Positions 7,147 to 13,584 of a DNA stretch of 13,584 nucleotides are shown here, one piece after another (positions within the stretch are counted from its first letter, which is position 1; every line of letters begins with the position of its first letter). Source of the stretch: CAZNQW01 sp964575225 (lineage in GTDB: Bacteria; Chloroflexota; Anaerolineae; JAAYZQ01); NCBI GenBank assembly GCA_964575225.1, contig CAZNQW010000100.1:1-13584 (forward strand), given 5' to 3'. The translations under genes were made by a program, and so were the position numbers. Under the pieces are notes generated by a model. It did not search any database, was not told the DNA's origin, and saw nothing but the letters and a program-made list of their open reading frames with translations.

Positions 7147-7884
7147 ATGGATGATAGGAGAATGGTCATCGAGACCCACGATCTGACGCGCGTCTATGGC
7201 AGCGGCGACGCCGAGGTGCGGGCGCTGGACGGAGTGAGCCTGCAAGTAGAACAAGGCGAGTTCGTCGCCCTCATGGGGCCGTCAGGCTCGGGCAAATCCA
7301 CGCTCATGAACATCCTGGGTTGTCTAGACCGGCCAAGCGACGGGGAATACCATCTCGATGGGGAGGACGTGAGCCTGCTGACCAGGACCGAGCTGGCAAA
7401 AGTCCGCAACCAGGCCATAGGCTTTGTGTTCCAATCGTACAACCTTCTGCCTCGCTTGAGCGCCGTCAAGAACGTGATGCTGCCTCTGCTCTACAATGTA
7501 GAGGAACGGCCCAACGCGGAAGAGCGATACGAACGGGCCTCAGTCGCTCTGGATGCCGTGGGCCTGAGCGACCGGCTGCACCACCGGCCCAACGAACTGT
7601 CGGGCGGGCAGCAGCAGCGGGTAGCGATTGCCCGGGCGCTGATCAACCGACCGGCCATTATCCTGGCGGATGAGCCAACCGGCAACCTGGACACCGGATC
7701 CAGCGACGAGATCATGGACCTTTTGGGCCGGCTGCACAAAGAAGGCGCAACCATCGTCATGGTCACCCACGAGCCCGATATTGCCAGCCACGCCCAGCGG
7801 GTGGTGTGTATGCGCGATGGCCGGATTGTCTCGGATGACGACGATAGTCCCCACAGTTGCCTGGACAGAAGGGAGCCTCAATGA
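7147..7884 (+). CDS. ABC transporter ATPase, MacB/LolD type
   Basis: This 245-residue stand-alone ATPase belongs to the MacB/LolD/FtsE class. Walker A is GPSGSGKST (44-52), Q-loop Q96, signature LSGGQ (151-155), Walker B IILAD with E176, and switch H208. The LADEPTGNLD stretch is characteristic of this class. These ATPases drive mechanotransmission through FtsX-like permeases rather than classical substrate passage through the membrane. AAGGA upstream supports the ATG at 7147. A second ATG at 7162 is too close to its own AGGAGA. The stop overlaps the permease start (ATGA at 7881-7884), so the two subunits are translationally coupled. The C-terminal tail (about 230-245) is acidic and short and may be lineage specific. 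Confidence 0.94.
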   Translation: MDDRRMVIETHDLTRVYGSGDAEVRALDGVSLQVEQGEFVALMGPSGSGKSTLMNILGCLDRPSDGEYHLDGEDVSLLTRTELAKVRNQAIGFVFQSYNLLPRLSAVKNVMLPLLYNVEERPNAEERYERASVALDAVGLSDRLHHRPNELSGGQQQRVAIARALINRPAIILADEPTGNLDTGSSDEIMDLLGRLHKEGATIVMVTHEPDIASHAQRVVCMRDGRIVSDDDDSPHSCLDRREPQ

Positions 7885-9086
7885 ACTTGGGAGAGACAGT
7901 TGGCGTCGCCCTGGAAGGGTTGGTGCTCAACAAAGCGCGGTCGTTCTTGACGACGCTGGGGGTGATCATTGGCGTGGCATCGGTGATCGTGATGCTGGCC
8001 GTGAGCGCAGGGGCCGAGGCGACCATCGCCGAGCAGATTAATGCCCTGGGCGCCAATCTGATCATCGTCAGCCCGGTGCGCGGCGTACCGGGCGCTTCGC
8101 AGACCCTGGTCTACGAAGACTATGAGGCCATCGTGGAAACGGTGCGCAATATTGACGGCACCTCGGCCGAGTTCCAGTCGGTGCAGGATGTCAGCGGGGG
8201 CAGCGGCAGCCTGGAGGGGATCACAGTCCTGGGCGTTACGGCAGATTTCCCCACCGTGCGAGACTATGGATTGAGCGGCGGGCGCTTTTTCAGCGATGAG
8301 GAAAACGATCGCAAAGTCAAGCTGGTCATCTTGGGCCATGGCATCGCCCGCGATCTGTTTGGAGATGAAAGCCCCATCGGTCAAACGGTTACCGTCGGCT
8401 CGACCAGAATGACCGTCCTGGGCGTGATGGAGGAAAAGGGGATGGTAGCCGACGCGGACTATGACGGGCGGGTTTACGTCCCCATTACCGTGATGTTTCA
8501 GAAATTCAACCCCTCCCGCATGGCCAACGAGCGGGTGCGCACCATCTACATCAAGGCTGAAAGCCAGGAGGCGATGGACAGCGTCATCAACCAGGTAAAG
8601 GTTTTGTTGATCGAGCGCCACGATGTGGACCCGGCCCAACCCGACTTTACTGTGCAGACCCAGCAGGATATTATCTCCACCCAGCAAGCGACGACCGAAG
8701 CCTTTCGCAATCTGCTGGGCTGGGTGGCCGGTGTGTCGCTGCTGGTGGGCGGCATCGGCATCATGAACATCATGCTGGTGTCGGTGACCGAGCGCACGAG
8801 AGAGATCGGCCTGCGCCAGGCACTCGGCGCGCGCCCCCAGGACGTGCTGCTCCAGTTCCTGATCGAAGCGGTCATCCTGAGCCTGGTAGGCGGGCTGGTG
8901 GGGGTGCTGCTGGGCATTGGCGGCGCAGAGATCTTTGGCCGGCTGGGGACCATGCGCACGGTCATCGTCCCTGCTTCGGTGCCGCTGGCCTTTGGCGCGG
9001 CTGCGGTGGTGGGCATCTTTTTCGGCTACTATCCAGCGACCAAGGCTGCCCAATTGGACCCGATCGTGGCGCTGCGCCGCGAATAA
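7881..9086 (+). CDS. MacB/FtsX-type ABC permease
   Basis: This 401-residue permease has the MacB layout. TM1 is at about 21-43, a large extracytoplasmic core domain at about 44-275, and three C-terminal helices at about 278-302, 325-350 and 363-385. The stretch GGIGIMNIMLVSVTERTREI (290-309), followed by LRQALGA, is diagnostic of the FtsX/MacB family. I use the ATG at 7881 rather than the upstream TTG at 7857, because it overlaps the ATPase stop by 4 bp and has GAAGGGAG just before it. As a dimer with the ATPase and the upstream adaptor it would form a MacAB-like exporter. Substrates of this family include lipoproteins, peptides, toxins and antibiotics; none can be chosen here. Two lipoprotein genes follow within 30 bp and are probably part of the machine. 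Confidence 0.93.
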   Translation: MNLGETVGVALEGLVLNKARSFLTTLGVIIGVASVIVMLAVSAGAEATIAEQINALGANLIIVSPVRGVPGASQTLVYEDYEAIVETVRNIDGTSAEFQSVQDVSGGSGSLEGITVLGVTADFPTVRDYGLSGGRFFSDEENDRKVKLVILGHGIARDLFGDESPIGQTVTVGSTRMTVLGVMEEKGMVADADYDGRVYVPITVMFQKFNPSRMANERVRTIYIKAESQEAMDSVINQVKVLLIERHDVDPAQPDFTVQTQQDIISTQQATTEAFRNLLGWVAGVSLLVGGIGIMNIMLVSVTERTREIGLRQALGARPQDVLLQFLIEAVILSLVGGLVGVLLGIGGAEIFGRLGTMRTVIVPASVPLAFGAAAVVGIFFGYYPATKAAQLDPIVALRRE

Positions 9087-9110
9087 TACAGTTTTGGACA
9101 AGGTGATAGG

Positions 9111-9692
9111 ATGAAATCAACCATGGGAACCTGCGTGATGGGTCTATTGATAGCCGCCCTGTTGCTGGCAGGCTGCGGCAGCACGGGCGGGGCCCAGGCA
9201 CCGGTCGCGGCTGTCGAGGCGGCGGCGTCGAATCTGGATGTCTCGTACGAGGGCGCGCTGGCAGTGCGCAACCAACTGGCGCTGGGCACTCTCCGGCTCC
9301 AAGAGACGGATTGGCCTGTGACAGATGCGCAGTCTGCCGACCTGCTGCTCTTGTGGCAGGCACTGCGAGGCACCATGGACAGCGGCGCTTCAGCACAGGC
9401 CGAGATCGATGCCCTGTTGGCACAGATCGAGTCGACCATGAGTGCTGAGCAACTGTCCGCTATCGGCGCCATGCGGCTCACCCAGGCCGACATGCAAGCC
9501 TGGGCACAGAGCAACGGCCTGAACATGGCCCAGGGAAGTGGGCTCGGCGCTGGACAGCGAGGCAGCGGTCGGGACTTGTCAGAGGACGAACGCGCTACTC
9601 GCCAGGCGGAACGAGATGGGAGCGGTAGCGCCGGTAGTGGGACCAGCCGGGCGCTGATTGATGCCGTAATCACCCTGTTGGAAAGCAGGTGA
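9111..9692 (+). CDS. Lipoprotein with RNQLALG domain, copy 1
   Basis: This 193-residue secreted lipoprotein has a signal peptide with hydrophobic core (about 8-20) and lipobox LLAGC, with the lipidated Cys at 22. The mature part contains the motif RNQLALGTLRL (53-63), a helical region, MRLTQADMQAW (121-131), a Gly/Ser/Arg-rich linker (about 141-178), and a C-terminal helix with LIDAVITLL. All of these recur in the next gene, so the two are tandem paralogs. AGGTGATAGG directly upstream supports the ATG. The gene starts 24 bp after the permease stop and is clearly in the same operon. I recall similar proteins beside MacB-type exporters in Chloroflexota, but no function is known to me. Accessory subunit, substrate-binding part or signal input to a sensor kinase are all possible. 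Confidence 0.82.
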   Translation: MKSTMGTCVMGLLIAALLLAGCGSTGGAQAPVAAVEAAASNLDVSYEGALAVRNQLALGTLRLQETDWPVTDAQSADLLLLWQALRGTMDSGASAQAEIDALLAQIESTMSAEQLSAIGAMRLTQADMQAWAQSNGLNMAQGSGLGAGQRGSGRDLSEDERATRQAERDGSGSAGSGTSRALIDAVITLLESR

Positions 9693-9711
9693 TCTTTTGC
9701 GAGGAAAGACA

Positions 9712-10341
9712 ATGAACAAATGGTTGTACCTTTCGACGCTTTTCACACTGGTTATTCTGCTGGCGGCCTGCGGGGGCGGTGAGGCGACGACGGATGGCGC
9801 TGCCGCCGTCGCACCAACCGTGGCTGAATCGGGAGATCCGGTGACCCTGAGCCAAGAGTACGACGATGCCACCAGCCTGCGCAACCAACTGGCCCTGGGT
9901 ATTCTGCGACTGGAAGGCACCGCGCAGGCCCTGACTCCCGACCATGCCAGCACGCTACTTCCTCTGTTCCAGACACTCAAGGTGCTGACTGCCAGCTCGA
10001 CATCGGCCCCCGAGGAGACGGAAGCGGTGCAAAACCAGATCCTCGCCTCGTTGAAAGAGGACCAGGTTGCAGCCCTCGCCGCCATGCAACTGACCAACGC
10101 CGATCTTCAGGCCTACTATGTGGAAATCGGCGCCAGCGTGGTCAAGACGCCGGAGCCAGGGGTCACACCCCAGAGTCAAGCCCTCAAGGACCTGCCCCCT
10201 GAGGAGCGGGAAGCCGCCCGGGCCACCGCCGAAGCCCTGGGCACGCCGGTGGGCGGTGGGCGGAGCAGCGGCGCAAGCAAGAGCGACGTGCTGCTGGATG
10301 ACGTAATCGAGCTGCTGACGGAACGGGCCGGCGGATCGTAA
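9712..10341 (+). CDS. Lipoprotein with RNQLALG domain, copy 2
   Basis: This 209-residue paralog of the preceding lipoprotein has signal-peptide core 4-19 and lipobox LLAAC, with Cys at 20. It shares RNQLALGILRL (57-67), MQLTNADLQAYY (125-136), an acidic and Arg-rich linker with PPEEREAAR, and a C-terminal LLDDVIELL helix. The shared order of motifs, with diverged sequence between, suggests an old duplication and distinct roles. I chose the ATG at 9712 over a TTG at 9697 because GAGGAAAG lies just before it and the signal peptide then begins cleanly with MNKW. The gap to copy 1 is 19 bp. It is the last intact gene of the exporter operon; sensor-kinase debris follows. Confidence 0.82.
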   Translation: MNKWLYLSTLFTLVILLAACGGGEATTDGAAAVAPTVAESGDPVTLSQEYDDATSLRNQLALGILRLEGTAQALTPDHASTLLPLFQTLKVLTASSTSAPEETEAVQNQILASLKEDQVAALAAMQLTNADLQAYYVEIGASVVKTPEPGVTPQSQALKDLPPEEREAARATAEALGTPVGGGRSSGASKSDVLLDDVIELLTERAGGS

Positions 10342-10351
10342 GCAATCCAGC

Positions 10352-10527
10352 CACATCAAGATCCTCGCCCCCCTAATGCTGGTGGCTGCCCTGGCCAATC
10401 GGGCCACCTAGCGCGAGGTTCAGGTCTATGCCGTCAAGGCCGGTAGGCGCGCGCCGCTCAACTCGCCCCCGAGCTGGGCGCTTACTACAGCGGCACCAAT
10501 GGTTGGGCAGGCTTGGACGACACCTAA
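10352..10527 (+). pseudogene. Decayed N-terminus of a sensor histidine kinase
   Basis: Translating one frame gives a hydrophobic signal-like run ILAPLMLVAALANRAT ending at an in-frame TAG (10409-10411), then REVQVYAVKAG. A shifted frame from about 10450 continues AAQLAPELGAYY, then GTNGWAGLDD, to a stop at 10525. The pattern NRAT, then a Tyr-containing segment, then LAPxLxxYY with GxWxGLD matches what I recall of the extracytoplasmic N-termini of HAMP-type sensor kinases in Chloroflexota. One stop and at least one frameshift break it, and no HAMP or kinase domain follows. It starts 10 bp after the lipoprotein, where a two-component system would be expected to follow. The family call is an inference and no search was possible. 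Confidence 0.5.
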
Positions 10528-10598
10528 CAGGCTCGATTCAAGCGGCATCCTAGCCGAGGCTGTGTCTCGAACGCCTTCGCAGGGCATGTAGGCATCGT

Positions 10599-10649
10599 GT
10601 TGTCACAGTTTGGAGCCGGAGGCAGATCGTGATACACTAGAGTTGTCAC
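10599..10649. repeat. Two GTTGTCAC boxes flanking the malic enzyme promoter
   Basis: Identical 8-mers at 10599-10606 and 10642-10649, 43 bp apart, bracket the predicted promoter. They could be operator half-sites for a repressor acting by looping or cooperative binding, or chance repeats. Confidence 0.3.
10610..10638 (+). promoter_or_regulatory. Predicted promoter of the malic enzyme gene
   Basis: A weak -35 TTGGAG (10610-10615) is followed by a 17-bp spacer and a -10 TACACT (10633-10638) extended by TGA just upstream. The predicted start is near 10645, leaving a leader of about 60 nt before the ATG. The extended -10 could compensate for the poor -35. Confidence 0.45.
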
Positions 10650-10694
10650 CCTCCAAACGGGAGAGTGTGGGATACCATCACGAGAAGACGAATC

Positions 10695-10700
10695 AGGAGG
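10695..10700 (+). promoter_or_regulatory. Ribosome binding site deciding the malic enzyme start
   Basis: A perfect AGGAGG is followed after 6 nt by the ATG at 10707. It excludes the in-frame upstream GTG at 10665, whose extra residues are Arg-rich and unlike the family. Confidence 0.8.
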
Positions 10701-10706
10701 AACGAA

Positions 10707-12374
10707 ATGTCCGATCAATCTGTGGATCCCAAGATCCAATATGCGGCGGCGGGCTCCCCGCGGGGTGTCGATCTCTTGCACCATCCTGCTTTGAACAAGG
10801 GCACGGCCTTCAGCCAAAAAGAGCGAGAGGCTCTTGGGCTGCGCGGGCTCCTGCCGGCACATGTGCAGACCCAGGACCAGCAAGCTCGAAAAGTGCTGGA
10901 AAACTTTGACCGCAAGCCGACCGACCTCGAAAAGTACATTCACATGCTTTCCCTTCAGGACCGCAATGAGACGCTGTTCTACCGCGTTGTCATCGATAAT
11001 ATGGAAAAGATGCTGCCCATCATCTACACTCCTACCGTGGGTCAGGCTTGCCAGGAATACGGGCATATCTTCCGCAGGCCCCGTGGGATGTTCCTATCGG
11101 CTGACGATCGGGGCCAAGTAGCAGACGTCCTGCGCAACTGGCCCAATGAGGATGTGCGCATCATCGTCGTTACAGACGGAGAGCGGATTCTGGGCCTGGG
11201 TGATCTGGGCGCCGATGGCATGGGCATCCCAGTCGGCAAGCTCTCGCTCTACACCGCTTGCGCCGGCGTGCATCCATCGCTGTGCCTGCCGGTCACCCTC
11301 GACGTGGGCACCGAAAATGAGCGACTGCTGAACGACCCGCTGTACATAGGCCTTCGCCAACGCCGCTTGCGGGGCGAAGCATACGACGCGTTCGTGGACG
11401 AGTTCATGGAGGCCGCCCAGGCGCGCTTCCCCAACGTCCTGATCCAGTTCGAAGACTTTGCCAACATCAACGCCTTCCGCCTGCTGCGCAAGTACCGGGA
11501 CCGAGTTTGTACCTTCAACGACGATGTCCAAGGTACCGGCAGTATGGCTCTTGCCGGTTTGTATTCTGCCCTGCGGATCGTGGGCGCCAAGCTGTCGGAC
11601 CAAAAGATCCTGTTCCAAGGGGCGGGCGAGGCTGCCATTGGCATCGCCGACATGATCGCCGGGGCCATGATAGATGAAGGTCTGTCAGAGGATGAGGCGC
11701 GAGGTCGCTGCTGGCTGGTGGATTCCAAGGGGCTGGTCGTTCGCAGCCGCACCGAGTTGGCCGAGCACAAGCTGGCCTACGCCCACGATCATGCGCCGCT
11801 CCCCAACCTGTTGGCAGCCATCGAGGCGTTGCAGCCCACGGCTCTCATCGGCGTATCGGGGCAGCCGGGTACGTTCAACCAGGCTGTGCTGCAGGCGATG
11901 GCGCAACAGAATCACAGGCCGATCGTGTTTGCTCTTTCGAATCCCACCTCCAAGGCCGAGTGCACGGCCCAGCAGGCCTATACCTGGACGGAGGGACGCG
12001 CCATCTTTGCCAGTGGCAGCCCATTTGCCCCTGTGACCCTCGGCGAAAAGACCTACGTGCCGGGTCAGGGCAACAATGCCTACATCTTTCCGGGCGTCGG
12101 TCTGGGTGCCCTTGCCTGCGGCGCCCGGCGGGTTATCGATGAGATGTTCTTTGCCGCCGCCAGAGCATTGGCCGATCAAGTGTCCGAAGCGGACCTGGCC
12201 CAAGGCCTGATCTATCCACCCATAGGATCGATTCGGCAAGTGTCGGCAGCAATTGCTGTGGCTGTAGCCAAGGTTGCCTACCAGCGCGGGCTCGCGGCAG
12301 AGCCGGAACCAGACGATCTCCCGGCGTACATTGAGGCGCAGATGTACGTACCACGCTACCAGAGCTACGTGTAA
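10707..12374 (+). CDS. Malic enzyme (NAD- or NADP-dependent, long form)
   Basis: This 555-residue decarboxylating malate dehydrogenase converts malate to pyruvate and CO2 while reducing NAD or NADP, in the cytoplasm. It is the long, eukaryote/SfcA-like form. The N-terminal domain carries YTPTVG, with the likely catalytic Tyr 107, and the VGKLSLYTACAG region with the likely catalytic Lys 178. Likely metal ligands are E249 and D250 in QFEDFANINAF and the Asp pair in FNDDVQGTGS (272-273). The nucleotide fold has GAGEAAIGIAD (305-315) and the substrate loop FALSNPTSKAEC (408-419). Length and motif order are complete, so the enzyme should be active. Cofactor choice cannot be settled by eye. It has its own promoter and is not linked functionally to the exporters; it feeds central carbon metabolism. 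Confidence 0.95.
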   Translation: MSDQSVDPKIQYAAAGSPRGVDLLHHPALNKGTAFSQKEREALGLRGLLPAHVQTQDQQARKVLENFDRKPTDLEKYIHMLSLQDRNETLFYRVVIDNMEKMLPIIYTPTVGQACQEYGHIFRRPRGMFLSADDRGQVADVLRNWPNEDVRIIVVTDGERILGLGDLGADGMGIPVGKLSLYTACAGVHPSLCLPVTLDVGTENERLLNDPLYIGLRQRRLRGEAYDAFVDEFMEAAQARFPNVLIQFEDFANINAFRLLRKYRDRVCTFNDDVQGTGSMALAGLYSALRIVGAKLSDQKILFQGAGEAAIGIADMIAGAMIDEGLSEDEARGRCWLVDSKGLVVRSRTELAEHKLAYAHDHAPLPNLLAAIEALQPTALIGVSGQPGTFNQAVLQAMAQQNHRPIVFALSNPTSKAECTAQQAYTWTEGRAIFASGSPFAPVTLGEKTYVPGQGNNAYIFPGVGLGALACGARRVIDEMFFAAARALADQVSEADLAQGLIYPPIGSIRQVSAAIAVAVAKVAYQRGLAAEPEPDDLPAYIEAQMYVPRYQSYV

Positions 12375-12400
12375 GCAGGTGGGTTCGTGCAACTCGGCAG

Positions 12401-12720
12401 GAGAAGCGGGAATTGTTGAGGCTGGGCAGCCAGGCCGCCAAGAGCACGGTTCAGCGGTACATCAACAAAGGAGTCTCTGCAGCCCCTGCCAAGCAACCGA
12501 GGGCCATATTCCTTCGCAACCCTGACCAAGGACGGCTGGGCTGTTGGCTTTCAGCAGACCTATGACTACTTCTGCGCCATCTTTGGTTATCGAGTTGGGT
12601 TCTCGCCGGTTGGGGCATTTTGCGATCACCAGAGGTCCGGATGATGCGTGGGTCGCCCAGTAACTGCGAGGGGCTCACCCTTTTGGCCAGGATCTAGATC
12701 ACGTCGCGGCCTGTTCTTGT
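12401..12720 (+). pseudogene. Frameshifted DDE integrase/transposase remnant
   Basis: Three successive pieces in three frames read like one integrase core. The first (from 12401) contains ELLRLGSQAAKSTVQRYI and later AIFLRNPDQ. The second (from 12537) contains WAVGFQQTYDYF, where relatives have W-A-x-D-F-x-Q-T-Y and the first catalytic Asp. The third (from 12592) contains ELGSRRLGHFAITR and DDAWVAQ, then an in-frame stop at 12661-12663 and LRGAHPFGQD. The first Asp position reads Gly (VGF), so even repaired it would be inactive. The order is that of integrase-core transposases common in Chloroflexota, by recollection. It begins 27 bp after the malic enzyme stop, so an insertion took place there long ago. 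It is probably unrelated to the fragment at 437-628, which retains a different part of a transposase. Confidence 0.65.
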
Positions 12721-12757
12721 TGGATTGCAGCACGGTTACCATCGGCGAACAGCCGTT

Positions 12758-12790
12758 CGTCCCTCAAGCCCTGGTGCTGCTTGAGGGACG
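12758..12790. repeat. Perfect 12-bp inverted repeat
   Basis: CGTCCCTCAAGC (12758-12769) and GCTTGAGGGACG (12779-12790) pair perfectly around a 9-nt loop. No T-run follows on either strand, so it is not an obvious intrinsic terminator. It may be a transposase recognition structure, a small-RNA hairpin or a processed leader. Its nearest neighbour is integrase debris. Confidence 0.75.
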
Positions 12791-12919
12791 GGAGAAAAGT
12801 GCAGTCCTGCCGCAGGCGTGGTCCTTCGCAAACCCCATGCAACAGAATCGCTTTTTCCCACGGAACTTGGTCAATCAAATCTGTACTCGCGAGCTGATGT
12901 AGATTGACACTTTGCCATA

Positions 12920-12952
12920 GGGTCTGTCAGGCGCCAACTGACAGACTCTTTT
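12920..12952 (+). terminator. Terminator-like hairpin with short T run
   Basis: GGGTCTGTCAG (12920-12930) pairs with CTGACAGACTC (12938-12948) over 11 positions with one G-T pair and a 7-nt loop, followed by TTTT. It would stop plus-strand transcription, including read-through from the malic enzyme, ahead of the promoter at 13249. The T run is short, and the arms could equally be an insertion-sequence end. Confidence 0.45.
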
Positions 12953-13248
12953 GCTGCATCTGCAGAAGAAAGACGGTTCCGGCACTGAAGCAATCCTTCG
13001 TCGCTTCTCCCTCTGGAATCTTTCCCGAAAGGGCTATACCAACTCGGCGGCCTAGTCTTTAGCCGGATGAGAGTTTTCGGCCAGAATACCCCTTTATGGT
13101 ACAATCCAGGCTATCACTCATCAACCAGAAAGGTGGACCACGGATCGCAATCTCCTGCACCTCATTCCAAGTTGTCTGAATGATCTGTCCCAGAAAGGCG
13201 AACCAGCGCCCGAAAAAAGTTATGAGGCTGTGAATCTGACAAAAGTCA

Positions 13249-13277
13249 ATGACAACGGGGCTCTTGTCTGTTATACT
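13249..13277 (+). promoter_or_regulatory. Strong sigma-70 promoter of the right-edge gene
   Basis: The -35 ATGACA (13249-13254) and -10 TATACT (13272-13277) each have one mismatch to consensus and are separated by 17 bp. The predicted start is near 13284, giving a leader of about 42 nt before the ATG at 13326. Confidence 0.7.
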
Positions 13278-13325
13278 GAGAGCAGGCTTTTGCCCCCTAT
13301 CACAAGGCTCAAAGGAGAGTACCCA

Positions 13326-13584
13326 ATGAACGAGACGTCAAAAACAAACCGCCAGATGATGGCGATCCTGCTCGTGGCTGCTGGCCTGTTCATGATCGCT
13401 GTCGCGCCTTTCCTGGTCCAGTCGACGCTGGATCCCATGCTGGAAGGTCTGATGGAAAGGGCGGCCCAAGATCCGGGCTTTGCCAGCGGACCCACCCTGA
13501 TGGCCGTCTTTTACCCTCTGTGGCGGGCGTTGATCATGGTCGCCGGCGTTGCCTGCCTGGTCCTGGCGTGGCCCACGTCGAAAG
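13326..13584 (+). CDS. Small membrane protein, partial (runs off window)
   Basis: The first 86 residues are visible. A polar N-terminus MNETSKTNRQ leads into a hydrophobic segment (about 11-31), then an extracytoplasmic-looking loop with LDPMLEGLMERAAQDPGF, and a second hydrophobic segment (about 58-82). AGGAG (13313-13317) lies 8 nt before the ATG, and a strong promoter precedes it. Codon use is GC-rich like the other real genes. The frame has no stop before the edge, so length and any further domains are unknown. I do not recognise the family. A two-helix or larger integral membrane protein is all that can be said. Confidence 0.7.
   Translation, partial: MNETSKTNRQMMAILLVAAGLFMIAVAPFLVQSTLDPMLEGLMERAAQDPGFASGPTLMAVFYPLWRALIMVAGVACLVLAWPTSK

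Larger units (their letters stand above)
12721..13248. other. Gene-free stretch with hairpins
   Basis: No gene is convincing in this stretch. It contains a perfect 12-bp inverted repeat (12758-12790), a terminator-like hairpin (12920-12952), and an extended -10-like TGGTACAAT (13097-13105) with no clear -35 or downstream gene. A minus-strand open frame without a start codon also crosses it. The left part may be the worn end of the integrase element. Confidence 0.5.

Noticed and set aside
7878..9101. A 407-codon minus-strand open frame opposite the MacB-type permease
   Set aside because: The permease has complete family motifs and a coupled start. The antisense frame is His/Gln-rich with no recognisable fold.
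13096..13179. A 27-codon frame beginning at ATG 13096 after an extended -10-like sequence
   Set aside because: It has no ribosome binding site, the ATG lies inside the -10-like motif itself, and the peptide has no recognisable feature.
1..13584. CRISPR array, tRNA or rRNA genes
   Set aside because: No regularly spaced repeat series of CRISPR type and no recognisable tRNA or rRNA sequence was seen on either strand by eye. The only regular tandem repeats encode the Gly/Pro/Gln heptads inside a gene.

Overview
The window looks like a scaffold piece (it has a 100-N join) from a GC-rich, probably single-membrane bacterium. My best guess is the phylum Chloroflexota. This rests on recalled resemblance of the membrane-fusion protein, the lipoprotein pair, the integrase debris and the sensor-kinase debris to proteins of that phylum, not on a search. 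Genes use ATG and GTG starts with clear AGGAGG-type ribosome binding sites.

Left edge (1-743): low-information sequence, then the end of a broken insertion sequence with two 12-bp repeats and an N-terminal helix-turn-helix fragment of its transposase. Minus strand (744-5321): a three-gene operon read right to left from a near-consensus promoter with a palindrome just downstream of the predicted transcription start. Its genes are an ArsR-family repressor and two full-length ABC exporter half-transporters (TMD-NBD), which overlap by ATGA and probably form a heterodimer. The first half-transporter has an unusual N-terminal extension built of Gly/Pro/Ser/Gln heptads.

Plus strand (5386-10341): upstream of the 100-N gap is a promoter with three TTCAC(A/G) repeats exactly 11 bp apart, the geometry of an OmpR/PhoB-type response-regulator site. 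After the gap come a HlyD/MacA-like membrane-fusion protein, a MacB/LolD-type ATPase, a MacB/FtsX-type permease, and two tandem paralogous lipoproteins sharing an RNQLALGxLRL core. Directly after them lies a decayed N-terminus of what looks like a sensor histidine kinase, which fits the response-regulator-like promoter. This adaptor-ATPase-permease-lipoprotein-lipoprotein set, with a lost or displaced two-component system, is the best candidate for an undescribed system: an envelope export or stress-response machine in which the lipoproteins may be sensors or accessory subunits.

Right part (10342-13584): a monocistronic malic enzyme with its own promoter, then about 950 bp without an intact gene. 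That stretch holds a DDE integrase broken across three frames, a perfect 12-bp hairpin, a terminator-like hairpin and a strong promoter. The promoter leads into a small membrane protein that runs off the window end.
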